A stretch of DNA of 64,000 nt from CAZAQV01 sp964487255 (GTDB lineage: Bacteria; Myxococcota_A; Polyangia; Polyangiales; CAZAQV01). Below are positions 35,934-43,937 of the stretch, piece after piece. The first letter of the stretch is position 1, and the number at the start of each line of letters is the position of its first letter. Under the pieces are notes generated by a model. That model did not search any database. It saw only the letters and a program-made list of their open reading frames with translations, and was not told the origin of the DNA. Location of the stretch: contig CAZAQV010000004.1 in assembly GCA_964487255.1 (NCBI GenBank), positions 62,001 to 126,000 on the forward strand. The letters run 5' to 3'. The translations under genes and the position numbers were made by a program.

Positions 35934-36788
35934 ATGAAGTTCCCCGTCATTGCACTGCTTTCTTTCATTACATCCTTCGGTTTTGCGCAGCTGACGCGGG
36001 CGCAAGACGGCGGCAAAGACGAGTCCGTTGAAACCCATTCCATGGGCGAAAAACATAAGGATGCGGAGTCCGAGGACATGCTCTCGTGGACCGCATCGGC
36101 GGGCGGCGTGCTGGCGACGGGCAACACGCAAAAACTCACACTCAATGGCGGGACGGTCTTTTCGATGATCGAAGGTGCACACGGACTCGGATTCAATGCG
36201 TCTGCGGTCTACGGCCTGTCCGATACCGACCGTACGGATGGTGAGTCCTTCGAGACCCGCGATGCTTTCAACGTCAATGCCAAGCTGCGTTACGATTTTT
36301 ACCTGACCGATATGGACGCCATCTTCGCCGCCGTGGCCTATCGACATGACCGTTTCGCGGGTCTTGAGCATCGCGTGCAGGGGCAGCTGGGTTACCTGCG
36401 CAACTTCTTTCGCGAAGAGAACCACCGCTTCTGGGGCGAGCTCGGCGGCGACGTCACGTACGACTACCAGTACAAAGACGACGGTATGGGCAATATCACC
36501 AATGGTGAGGAGACGGTGTTCTCGATCCGGGCCTTCGTGGGCTACGACAACAAGCTCAGCGAGACGCTCACTTACTCAACGGGGCTCGAGGTGCTTTTGC
36601 CGCCGTCCGACGTTGAAAACACGCGCGTGACCTGGGACAACACGCTCTCATCCAAGCTTTGGGAAGACACGCTGAGCCTCGAAATTAAGTTCTTGATGCT
36701 CTTTGATAACGAGCCCGTGCCCAGCATTCCCGCCAAGAACAAGCTTGATACGTTGACCACCCTCAACCTGGTCTATTCACTGCTCTGA
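35934..36788 (+). CDS. DUF481 outer-membrane protein (YdiY-like)
   Basis: 284 residues behind a strong ribosome-binding site (AGGAGG, 9 bases before the ATG). A signal peptide (SFITSFGFAQLTRA) and a short acidic linker precede a beta barrel with alternating aromatic strands. The DUF481 start GVLATGNTQKLTLNGG and the ending LNLVYSLL, with no C-terminal Phe, are visible. The family is known from salt-induced outer membrane proteins. The mscS gene lies 51 bases downstream, so the two may be cotranscribed as an envelope-stress pair. Confidence 0.85.
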   Translation: MKFPVIALLSFITSFGFAQLTRAQDGGKDESVETHSMGEKHKDAESEDMLSWTASAGGVLATGNTQKLTLNGGTVFSMIEGAHGLGFNASAVYGLSDTDRTDGESFETRDAFNVNAKLRYDFYLTDMDAIFAAVAYRHDRFAGLEHRVQGQLGYLRNFFREENHRFWGELGGDVTYDYQYKDDGMGNITNGEETVFSIRAFVGYDNKLSETLTYSTGLEVLLPPSDVENTRVTWDNTLSSKLWEDTLSLEIKFLMLFDNEPVPSIPAKNKLDTLTTLNLVYSLL

Positions 36789-36839
36789 TAGGCCGTTCGG
36801 CCTTCGCCGGCCGCGACAATACCGAAAAGGAGACTCGAT

Positions 36840-37655
36840 ATGAACCCCGACAAGTGGATGGACGTCGTCATGCAAATCGTGGCCGAGTATGCGCCTCGAA
36901 TCGTCGGCGCAATCATCGCCATCTTTTTGGCTTTTATGGTTGCGAACTGGGCGAAGCGCGCGGTGGACAAGCAGCTGAGCAAACGCAACTTCGATGCCAC
37001 GCTGACGCGCTTTTTTGCTGGGGCTTCCCGGGTTTTGATTCTGATCGGCGCGGGCCTTGCTATCCTTGGCATCTTCGGTGTCGAGACAACAGCGTTTGCG
37101 GCGGTCATCGGTGCGGCCGGTTTGGCGGTCGGCCTCGCGTTCCAGGGCACGCTGGGCAACTTTGCGGCGGGCGTCATGCTTTTGGTGTTCCGCCCGTTCA
37201 AGGTTGGCGATTTTGTCGACATCGCAGGCAAGACCGGGACTGTCGAAGAGGTCGGTATCTTTACGACGGCGATGAATACGCCCGATGGCAAGCACACCAT
37301 CATGCCGAACGGCAAGATTTTCGGCGATGTCATCGTCAACATGAGCCACAACGAAAACCGTCGCGTCGACATCGCGGTCGGTGCGGACTACAGCGCGGAC
37401 ATCGATGCGACCATCGCTGCGCTCAAAAAGGCGCTCCCAAACATCCCCGATGCGCTGCAAGACCCGGCGCCGCAAATCTTCCTCAGCGACCTTGGCGACT
37501 CGAGCGTCAACTACAAGGTGCGCGTGTGGGCCAAGGCGGACAAATACTGGGACGTTTGGCAGCAAACGGTACGGGCAACCAAGATGGCGATGGATGAGGC
37601 GGGGATTGGCATCCCGTTCCCACAAATGGACGTCCACCTCGACAAAGTCGACTGA
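36840..37655 (+). CDS. mscS: Small-conductance mechanosensitive channel MscS
   Basis: 271 residues, close to E. coli MscS. Three helices; the pore helix carries the Ala/Gly pattern GLAFQGTLGNFAAG, and the beta domain begins RPFKVGDFVDIAG. PNGKIFGDVIVN and the C-terminal alpha/beta domain follow. A purine-rich AAAAGGAGA precedes the ATG. Downstream lie 459 bases without an intact gene. Confidence 0.95.
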   Translation: MNPDKWMDVVMQIVAEYAPRIVGAIIAIFLAFMVANWAKRAVDKQLSKRNFDATLTRFFAGASRVLILIGAGLAILGIFGVETTAFAAVIGAAGLAVGLAFQGTLGNFAAGVMLLVFRPFKVGDFVDIAGKTGTVEEVGIFTTAMNTPDGKHTIMPNGKIFGDVIVNMSHNENRRVDIAVGADYSADIDATIAALKKALPNIPDALQDPAPQIFLSDLGDSSVNYKVRVWAKADKYWDVWQQTVRATKMAMDEAGIGIPFPQMDVHLDKVD

Positions 37656-37790
37656 TCTGCACCCATCTGCTGGCTTACGTCCTCACTTTGGACCTCGACG
37701 TACCCGAACGTACGCCTTCGGTCCTCCGTTGCGGGCGCGCTCAGCATCTGGGCACACCTCAGCCGACTTTCAGCAGAGTGACTCCGTTTC
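37656..37790. other. Non-coding stretch after mscS with imperfect hairpin
   Basis: No gene is seen. GGACC (starting 37690) and GGTCC (near 37721) bracket an inner stem CGTAC/GTACG, giving a two-part hairpin 35-70 bases after the mscS stop. There is no T-run, so it is a weak terminator candidate. Confidence 0.3.
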
Positions 37791-37833
37791 TGGCTCTTCG
37801 CCTAACGCTTGCTTCAAGCCCGCTGTGCAACTA
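37791..37833 (-). repeat. Probable partial R element
   Basis: On the minus strand this reads TTGCACAGC, then GCTTGAAGCAAGCG and TAGGCGAAGAGCCA. It matches the 3' half of the R copy at 54278-54357 (TGCACATCG, TTTGAAGGGAGCG, TAGGCGAAGAGCCAT). The palindrome's other half is missing. It sits beside a transposase remnant. Confidence 0.45.
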
Positions 37834-37894
37834 GTCCTCTGACCGGAAGGATAAGATCCTTTTCGGGGAGGTGGATTTGTGATCTACCTGAGGG

Positions 37895-38026
37895 ATGGGA
37901 AAACACGAGCGGGTAAGACTTAGCGCAGCCGAACGAGAACGAGTTGAGGCCGTGATCGAGAGCGACGAGAGTAGCGTTCGAGAACGAAAACGAGCGCAAG
38001 TTCTTCACATGTCGGATTTGGGATAG
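37895..38026 (+). pseudogene. N-terminal remnant of an IS630-type transposase
   Basis: A 43-residue frame whose sequence VRLSAAERERVEAV and RERKRAQVLHMSDLG is typical of the first helices of IS630-family transposases (LS..ER..L, then a basic R..RA..LL). It stops 6 bases before the inverted-repeat element at 38033; the HTH and DDE domains are absent. The family call rests on this short similarity. No terminal inverted repeats were recognised. Confidence 0.5.
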
Positions 38027-38032
38027 CGATCA

Positions 38033-38112
38033 GGGGACGATCCTCTTCATTTCGTCATTTCGGCCATTTCCCTGCGTTCGAAGCAAAAGACGAAAAGAAG
38101 AAGATCGTCCCC
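38033..38112. repeat. 24 bp inverted-repeat element, copy 2
   Basis: Arms 38033-38056 (beginning GGGGACGATCCTCTTC) and 38089-38112 flank 32 bases. The left arm differs from copy 1 (31532) by one base, the right arm by one base; the interiors are unrelated apart from a leading ATTTCG. Two bases separate it from the stop codon of the minus-strand lipoprotein gene at 38115. Confidence 0.8.
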
Positions 38113-38114
38113 CG

Positions 38115-38840
38115 TTAGTGCGTGGTGACGGCGAGGACGTCCATTTGGATAAACTGGCCGTCATAGGGCAGGGGCGCGGGCGCGATGCCATCGATGACGA
38201 TGGGGATGCGGTTGGTGTCGTGGTTGCGAATCTGGCGCGCATCGAACACGTCTGCTTCGAGCGTTACGGTTGCGCCCGCCGCCATGGTCACGGTGGTCTC
38301 GATGTCGATGGCGATGCAGTAGAACGGTTCGGCCTCGCCCGCGTTGAGGAAAAGTCGACTCGCGGGGCTCGAGACGCGTAGCGCATAGATGTTCCAGAAG
38401 GTGTCGTCGGGCTCGCCGCTGCGATTGAGCGGTGGCGCTTCGGTGCCGCCCGCGTAGCTTTTGGTTTCCACCACGCCACGAAAGCGTAGCCGCACGTCGT
38501 AGCGCGCCCCTGGTGCGCCGCGCAGCCTCGTGCGCTTACGCAAGCGCTGCTCGGTCGCGCACACCTCGGGCCAGTCGGTCTCGCCCTGGCACGGTAGCTC
38601 CCAGCGAAGACCATCGAGTTCGGCGAGCACCTCGCAGGCTTCGCCCACGCAACCTCCGTCGCTCGTGGCATCGAACACCGCATCTGGCGTCCGTGACGCA
38701 TCGAGACTCGCATCTTGAGCGGCGTCCACTTCGACGGCCGCATCCGCTTCGAGCGGGCTATGCCAGAGGTAACAGCCCGGCAACTGCGCCAACCAAAACA
38801 CCCAGGCAACCAGTCGCATTCGTTGCGTCAAAGCTTTCAT
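38115..38840 (-). CDS. Putative lipoprotein of unknown function
   Basis: 241 residues from the ATG at 38840; the ATG at 38819 would also keep the signal. The signal peptide ends with the lipobox QLPGC. An Asp/Ala-rich low-complexity linker (residues ~30-60) is typical of surface lipoproteins of this lineage. The C-terminal ~170 residues are beta-rich with a few cysteines and no recognised family. No operon partner: the next gene upstream, higB, is divergent. Confidence 0.7.
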   Translation of the reverse strand: MKALTQRMRLVAWVFWLAQLPGCYLWHSPLEADAAVEVDAAQDASLDASRTPDAVFDATSDGGCVGEACEVLAELDGLRWELPCQGETDWPEVCATEQRLRKRTRLRGAPGARYDVRLRFRGVVETKSYAGGTEAPPLNRSGEPDDTFWNIYALRVSSPASRLFLNAGEAEPFYCIAIDIETTVTMAAGATVTLEADVFDARQIRNHDTNRIPIVIDGIAPAPLPYDGQFIQMDVLAVTTH

Positions 38841-38996
38841 CCAGGGAGCGGCCTTCAAGTGCATGCTGCAGCAAGAAGCAAATGACATGCCGGGGATTTG
38901 CTCGCAATCTCGCGCAAGTTTGCGTGCAAATGTGGGCCCTTGCGGCACGAGCGTTGCCCTCATTCACACACCACACCCACGCATTGCGTGGCTTGT

Positions 38997-39018
38997 GTTA
39001 TCGATGTACGATAATAAC
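38997..39018 (+). promoter_or_regulatory. Candidate higBA operator and -10 region
   Basis: The imperfect palindrome GTTATCG-ATGTA-CGATAATAAC lies 6 bases before the higB ATG and contains a -10-like GATAAT. This is where a HigA antitoxin would be expected to autorepress. Binding is inferred from position and symmetry. Confidence 0.4.
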
Positions 39019-39023
39019 GTAAC

Positions 39024-39317
39024 ATGATCCGGAGCTTTGGAAACTCGCTCGCGGAAGCGCTCTTTGATGATAAGAAAACGAAAGAGGTCCGGAGGTTTCC
39101 TCCGGATCTGCACCGAGCTGCTCGTAGAAAGGTCTTGTTCATCCACGAGGCTGCCGAGCTAAAAGACCTCCGTGTGCCGCCGGGAAACCGTCTCAAGGCG
39201 CTCAAGGGCGAATACGCGGGCTTTCATTCAATTCGAATCAACGACCAATGGCGAGTCGTGTTTCGGTGGGAGCGTGGAAATGCGTTCGACGCTCAAGTCG
39301 TCGACTATCACGATTGA
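39024..39317 (+). CDS. higB: HigB-type toxin (RelE superfamily)
   Basis: 97 residues. It carries the family pattern: DKKTKEVRRFPPDLHRAARRKV near the start, then PPGNRLKALKG, and YAGFHSIRINDQWRVVFRWE at the end of the fold, followed by VVDYHD. HigB toxins are ribosome-dependent mRNA endonucleases. Toxin-first order with the antitoxin 9 bases downstream is the usual higBA arrangement. The R/K-rich catalytic strand (RINDQWRVVFRW) looks intact. Confidence 0.93.
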   Translation: MIRSFGNSLAEALFDDKKTKEVRRFPPDLHRAARRKVLFIHEAAELKDLRVPPGNRLKALKGEYAGFHSIRINDQWRVVFRWERGNAFDAQVVDYHD

Positions 39318-39326
39318 GTAAACATT

Positions 39327-39593
39327 ATGAGACTGCCCAAAAATCCATTTCATCCTGGCGAGATCTTGCTCGAAGAGTTTCTTGAGCCTATGGGGGTGAC
39401 ACAAACATCGTTCGCCGAACAGCTTGGCTGGACGCGAGCGCGACTCAACGAACTCATTCGCGGGAAGCGTGGTGTAACGGCAGATGCTGCGCTGGACCTG
39501 GCCGAGGCCCTGGGCACGTCGCCGAAGCTCTGGATGAACATTCAAGCGACCTACGACCTTGCCAAAGCGCTGAAAAAGCGCAACGCGGCATAG
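39327..39593 (+). CDS. higA: HigA-type antitoxin
   Basis: 88 residues. An XRE-type helix-turn-helix with the HigA start NPFHPGEILLEEFLEPMG and the recognition helix region WTRARLNELIRGKRG, ending LGTSPKLWMNIQATYDL. It should neutralise HigB and bind the palindrome upstream of higB. No other gene follows in the same direction. Confidence 0.94.
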   Translation: MRLPKNPFHPGEILLEEFLEPMGVTQTSFAEQLGWTRARLNELIRGKRGVTADAALDLAEALGTSPKLWMNIQATYDLAKALKKRNAA

Positions 39594-39626
39594 TTTCGAG
39601 GCCGGATCCCTCAGCTGAGGATGCCC

Positions 39627-41801
39627 CTACTTGTGCCAGGTGACGTTGTGCACGATGGTGCGGGTGGTGCCTTGCGGGTCGGGTGGAAGTTCCATGTGAA
39701 GGACGTGCGGTGAAACACAAGTCTGAGCTTCACTTGGAATCGTCGTCACCGATGTCGCCTCGTTGTTCTTGTCGAGCTTGATCAAGAGCCGCAGTGGTTT
39801 ACGAAGCTTGAACGAGCACGCCTTGAGCTCCTTTTCGACGGGCTCGAGCGCGAGTGCCAGGCGCGCCTGGTAGGGTAGCTTCGAGGGGTCGACTTTCGGC
39901 TCGCCTTCTTCGTCTTCTTCGCCCTCCGCGCTCTGCGCGCCACCTTCTTCACCCTCGGCGTCGCCTTCTTTGCTCTCGCCTTCGGCCTCAGCGGTGGCGT
40001 CTTCGGTTTGCTGGGTCGCGGCGTATGTCGCGCGAATCGACGTGATGGTCGCGACCATGGTCGGTTCGGTGTCGGGCGCGTCCTCGAAGGGTTCGAGGGC
40101 TTTTGCCGTGCCCGCAAGGTCGAGCTTGGCGGCGGCTTGCAGGATCGCGCGCATGCCATCGGCCATGGCGTCGCCGAGGTTCTCGGCCCGATAGAGCATA
40201 AAGAATGAGAGAAGCGCCTCGGCATCTTTGGGTCGTCCCAGACTGCCGATGGCGCTTGCGATTGCGACGAGCTGCGACGATGGCGTTTGCGGATCGCGAA
40301 GGCGCGTGAGCAGGGGTTCTACCGCCTCGCGCATGTTCATGTTGACCGCGGCGCGAGCGAGCACGTCCGCCCGAGGTGGCGCGGTTTGCTCAAGAAACGA
40401 CGCTTCGCGCTTGAGCGCTTCGGCGATGGCGCCCTGACCCGAGGTGCGCTCGCTTAGGCCCTTGCAGGCGTCGGCGACCACGGGCGCGGACACGCGGTCG
40501 ATGTGGCAAAGCGTGACCAAGCTCGCGGTGGCCGACGGCTCCGGACGCATGGCCAAGTGGCGTACGGCAAGACGCTGCGCACCCACCAGCCGTGAGTCGC
40601 TGGTCGATGCGATGGCGGTCAGGCCGTCGACGACACTCGGGGCAGGGGTTCCTCCTGTTGCCGGTGGCGCTGCCTCGGGCACTGCCGCGTAGCGCAACTT
40701 GGCGTGGCCTTCGATTTTCGCGGTCGAAGCGCCCGTGCGAACGTCGAGCACTTCGATGCTGCCGTCGGCGCCAATCAGGGTGAGCGAGTCGTTGACCATT
40801 CTGGAGCCGACGATTTCGGCGTCCTGAAGGCGCGCCCAACGAATCGTGTCCGAGCTCTCTTCGAGCGCAAACACGGCCTGGTAATAGAGGTGCACAGTGA
40901 CTTTGCCGCGCAAAGCGTCGATGGGTTGGCTCGGGTTTGCGGGTAGCCACAAGCGACGAACGCGGTGTTCAGCCGAGTCGGGCGGTGCGGCAGGGCTATA
41001 GCTGTCACGTAGCAGCGGCGGGTTGCCGGGAAGCTCCCAAGCGTGCGGGGCAAAGAAGGGCACGTTCTCGTCATAGTTCGAGGTCCACACGCCGACCTCG
41101 GTGCCGCCGAAGTAAATGTGGCCGTCGTGCTCGAAGGCGTTGGCGATCACGTGCTGCGATGTGCGAAGGCGCGCGACCTCCTCGAACTTGAGGTAGTCGA
41201 ACGCCGAAACGTTCTGACTTTGCCACGGCACAATAAACACATCCTGCGCCGCGACGGGTGCACCGACGAGTTGCACGACCGTCTCGTCGTGGCGTACGGC
41301 ACCGTTGAGGAACACGATGATACGTGAGTTGGCGCGGATGCCGCCGCGATGGCGAAGCACGGCGACAGCGCGATTGCCAGTGCCATCGCCGCCTACCAGT
41401 TGCATGCCGTCTGCCTCGATCGACGTGCGCACGGTGCCATCGTCGCGGCGAAGAAGCTGCAATCGGTCTTCGTGCAAAAAGATGACGTGCTCACCGGCCA
41501 GGAACGGGATGGTCCGGATGTTTTGGTACCTGCGTCGCCAGTGAACCTGTCCGGTGCTGACGTTGATGCCCAGAAGCTCGTCGCCCTTCGCCGTGACGGC
41601 CACGCCGATGGGCGAGGCGTCAGCCGGTGTCGATGCGACGCGCTTTTCGACCGAGGCCAACGAGCTTTCGACGTTGTCCGGGTAGAGTGGGTCGAGAAGG
41701 TCGCTGTTCGCACCGCCGCAGGCGGCGATAAGTGTGATCAACAGAACGCTGCAACACGTTTGCAACGGTGTAGCCCCAAAGCGGTCGTGATGATTGTGCA
41801 T
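39627..41801 (-). CDS. Lipoprotein with PQQ-like beta propeller
   Basis: 724 residues from the ATG at 41801, one base after the stop of the upstream gene; this start gives a signal peptide ending in IAACGG, a lipobox. Repeated strands of GINVSTGQVHW and ALEESSDTIRWARL type in residues ~50-370 suggest a PQQ/outer-membrane-assembly-like propeller. Residues 400-600 are helical and HEAT-like; 600-660 form an acidic Glu/Ala/Gly linker. The C-terminal ~60 residues (residues ~660-724) read as an energy-transducing TonB-like or GYF-like beta unit. It is the last gene of the minus-strand run from 47.6 kb. Confidence 0.72.
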   Translation of the reverse strand: MHNHHDRFGATPLQTCCSVLLITLIAACGGANSDLLDPLYPDNVESSLASVEKRVASTPADASPIGVAVTAKGDELLGINVSTGQVHWRRRYQNIRTIPFLAGEHVIFLHEDRLQLLRRDDGTVRTSIEADGMQLVGGDGTGNRAVAVLRHRGGIRANSRIIVFLNGAVRHDETVVQLVGAPVAAQDVFIVPWQSQNVSAFDYLKFEEVARLRTSQHVIANAFEHDGHIYFGGTEVGVWTSNYDENVPFFAPHAWELPGNPPLLRDSYSPAAPPDSAEHRVRRLWLPANPSQPIDALRGKVTVHLYYQAVFALEESSDTIRWARLQDAEIVGSRMVNDSLTLIGADGSIEVLDVRTGASTAKIEGHAKLRYAAVPEAAPPATGGTPAPSVVDGLTAIASTSDSRLVGAQRLAVRHLAMRPEPSATASLVTLCHIDRVSAPVVADACKGLSERTSGQGAIAEALKREASFLEQTAPPRADVLARAAVNMNMREAVEPLLTRLRDPQTPSSQLVAIASAIGSLGRPKDAEALLSFFMLYRAENLGDAMADGMRAILQAAAKLDLAGTAKALEPFEDAPDTEPTMVATITSIRATYAATQQTEDATAEAEGESKEGDAEGEEGGAQSAEGEEDEEGEPKVDPSKLPYQARLALALEPVEKELKACSFKLRKPLRLLIKLDKNNEATSVTTIPSEAQTCVSPHVLHMELPPDPQGTTRTIVHNVTWHK

Positions 41802-41802
41802 C

Positions 41803-42627
41803 TTACTCAATTCCCCCGGTGGTAAGGCGCGAAATGGCCTCTCGTGCGTGGTTGACAATGGCTTGGTGTTTCTTGTCGGACTCGTGCAGGGTCACGAAAT
41901 TGGCGAGGACATTTGCAGCTTGTGGTGTAGCCATCGCTTCGAGTTTTGCGACAGCCTCAAGTCGAATCTTAACCGGCAAGTCGTTTCTCGTGAGAAGCTC
42001 ACTGACCGCTTGTCCCATCGTATCGAGCGGGACCCGGCCCAAGTATGACAAGAAACGGTCAGCTTCTTCGGGTTTGATGTTGTTGGCGAGTCCGAACACG
42101 GCCTCGAGCAGGCCCAGGTCGAGCGCCTTGAACAGCGTGGGCACGGCTTCGTGGTGGCTGATTTGCCCGAGCGCAAGCGCGGCGGCGGTGCGCACGTCTT
42201 TGTTGAGGTCGTCGAGCGCGAGCACGAGCTTGGGTCCAGCCGCCTTGGGTGCGCATAGGACGAGCGCGTCGAGCGCCTCTTGGCGAACTTCGGGTCGACG
42301 ATGCTTGAGCAGCCGATCGAGCACGGGTTCGCACTTGTTGGTGCCGGACTCGGCGATCGCACCTACCGTCTTTTTGAGAAGGTCAGGTGACAGACCGCGG
42401 TCGATGCGCGTGGAAAGTGCCTTCCACCAGTCGGGACGCTTGCGTTTCGCAGAACTGAAGCGAGTCAGGCCTTCGGAGAACTCCTTTGGATCGTTCGACG
42501 AAAGCTGGTCATCGACTTTAGGCGCACGTTGCGCGCCGGCGGTCAGCGGCATTGCGGTCATGAGTAGCATTGCGACCACCAGTGGCATCGCCAAAGCTGC
42601 GAGAATCAACAGAAGGTTGCGGCACAT
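41803..42627 (-). CDS. HEAT-repeat protein, exported or anchored
   Basis: 274 residues from the ATG at 42627; a TTG at 42663 is in frame. A hydrophobic head (LLLILAALAMPLVVAMLLM) ends at a possible signal cleavage (TAGA|Q). HEAT-like repeats follow, e.g. RRPEVRQEALDALVLCAP and LNKDVRTAAALALGQI. Such repeats usually bind proteins. It is one base from the propeller lipoprotein gene, so the two probably work together at the envelope. Confidence 0.72.
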   Translation of the reverse strand: MCRNLLLILAALAMPLVVAMLLMTAMPLTAGAQRAPKVDDQLSSNDPKEFSEGLTRFSSAKRKRPDWWKALSTRIDRGLSPDLLKKTVGAIAESGTNKCEPVLDRLLKHRRPEVRQEALDALVLCAPKAAGPKLVLALDDLNKDVRTAAALALGQISHHEAVPTLFKALDLGLLEAVFGLANNIKPEEADRFLSYLGRVPLDTMGQAVSELLTRNDLPVKIRLEAVAKLEAMATPQAANVLANFVTLHESDKKHQAIVNHAREAISRLTTGGIE

Positions 42628-42676
42628 GGGGCGAATCGTGACGTCGTCATGCAAAAAAAGCAATACTTCACGGCTT

Positions 42677-43084
42677 CTAGCGAATCAGAGGCCAAAGCAT
42701 CTCTCGCAGCGCGCCCAGCTCGAGTCCTGATTGTTCGCGGGTCCAAGTAAGGGCCAACTCACTGAGCCGACGACGCGGCTGCGCGGAGAGTTGCTGCTGC
42801 TCGTGCTCGCTCAGATCGGCAAGGCTCCCGGTCCGTTTGCTTTGCAGGATACGCCGTAGATTTGCGTGGTAGCGCTGCATCGGCTCGGCCCAGTCCGGGG
42901 TGCCCGATTCGAGCAGAGCGATGCGCTCTTTGAGCGCGCTGGGCGGCAAGAGCTCCAGCTCACGCAGTGCGCCTGGAAACGCTTGGGCGAGCGACTGCAG
43001 CGTCGCGCGGTCCACGTGTTGTCGCTGCTGTTGGAGTTCGCGCAGCTGTCGAATCAAGCGATACTTGTGGAGAAGTGTGTTCAC
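42677..43084 (-). CDS. Small Gln/Arg-rich protein of unknown function
   Basis: 135 residues, highly helical, rich in Leu, Arg and Gln (LIRQLRELQQQRQHVDRATL, LSEHEQQQLSAQPRRRL). No signal peptide, no cysteines, no motif I recognise. Its start overlaps the rsmA stop by 4 bases. Confidence 0.65.
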   Translation of the reverse strand: MNTLLHKYRLIRQLRELQQQRQHVDRATLQSLAQAFPGALRELELLPPSALKERIALLESGTPDWAEPMQRYHANLRRILQSKRTGSLADLSEHEQQQLSAQPRRRLSELALTWTREQSGLELGALREMLWPLIR

Positions 43085-43929
43085 GACGCGGGGTCCGTGC
43101 TCTGTTCAGCGACCACTTCGACCAGACGTCCGAACTCTTCGATGGATAGCATCTCTGCACGCCTTGTGAGGTCGAGTTCTTGCGCCTGCGCGCGGCGCAG
43201 CACGCTCTCGTCGATGTTGAATACGCTCGCGAGCGCTCGCTTCAAAGTCTTGCGGCGCTGGCCAAAGGCGGCGCGCACAACGCGTTCGAAGGTTTCGGTA
43301 TGCGCAACCAAGCTCGCATCGCGCCGCGCGAGTTGAACGACGGTCGAGTCGACCTTTGGCGGCGGAAAAAAATTGCCCGCGCTCACCTCGCACACCTTCA
43401 TGACCGAAAAGTTGTTTTGCACCATGACCGAGAGCAGTCCGTAACTTTTGTTGCCCGGCGTGGCTCGCAGCCGGTCGGCAACCTCGCGCTGAATCATGAT
43501 CGTCGCGCGCTTGAGCGAGGCGCGATGCTCGACGATGTTGCGCAGAATCTTGCCCGTGATGGCGTAGGGAAGGTTGCCCACGAGGTGCGCGGCATCAAGC
43601 GCTGCGGTCGCCGCGTCGCCGTGCACGACGCTCAGTCTTCCGTCAGCGACAGCGTGTAAGAACTCCGAATGCAAGAGTTTGACGAGGTTCGGGTCTTTTT
43701 CGATCGCCCGCACACGCGCGCCGCGCGCGAGGAGGGCGGCGGTCAGTGTCCCGGCGCCAGGGCCCAGTTCGAGTACGGTACCTCCGGTCTCCTCCGGGTC
43801 TGCGGGCACGCTGGCGTCCGCGATGGCGTCGATGGCCCAGCTCGCAGTCAGAAAGTTCTGAGAGTGCTTGCGGTTTGGTGTGAGCCCGTGGCGACGAAGT
43901 ACATTCCTTGGATGCTCAAACTCAGCCAT
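43081..43929 (-). CDS. rsmA: 16S rRNA dimethyladenosine transferase (KsgA)
   Basis: It dimethylates A1518 and A1519 in 16S rRNA. 282 residues from the ATG at 43929, 8 bases after the DUF58 stop; the frame is open further up inside that gene but without family similarity. Motifs: HSQNFL, VLELGPGAGTLTAAL, the catalytic NLPYAITG, QREVADRL, and FFPPPKVDSTVV. It lies inside the MoxR/DUF58 operon, an unusual neighbourhood. Confidence 0.96.
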   Translation of the reverse strand: MAEFEHPRNVLRRHGLTPNRKHSQNFLTASWAIDAIADASVPADPEETGGTVLELGPGAGTLTAALLARGARVRAIEKDPNLVKLLHSEFLHAVADGRLSVVHGDAATAALDAAHLVGNLPYAITGKILRNIVEHRASLKRATIMIQREVADRLRATPGNKSYGLLSVMVQNNFSVMKVCEVSAGNFFPPPKVDSTVVQLARRDASLVAHTETFERVVRAAFGQRRKTLKRALASVFNIDESVLRRAQAQELDLTRRAEMLSIEEFGRLVEVVAEQSTDPAS

Positions 43930-43937
43930 GCTTGAAA

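Noticed and set aside
37791..37833. attC-like end (GCCTAAC...GTTAGGC type) on the minus strand
   Set aside because: It resembles half of an integron attC site, but there is no matching second core within 130 bases, no integrase gene in the window, and the sequence aligns better with R element ends.
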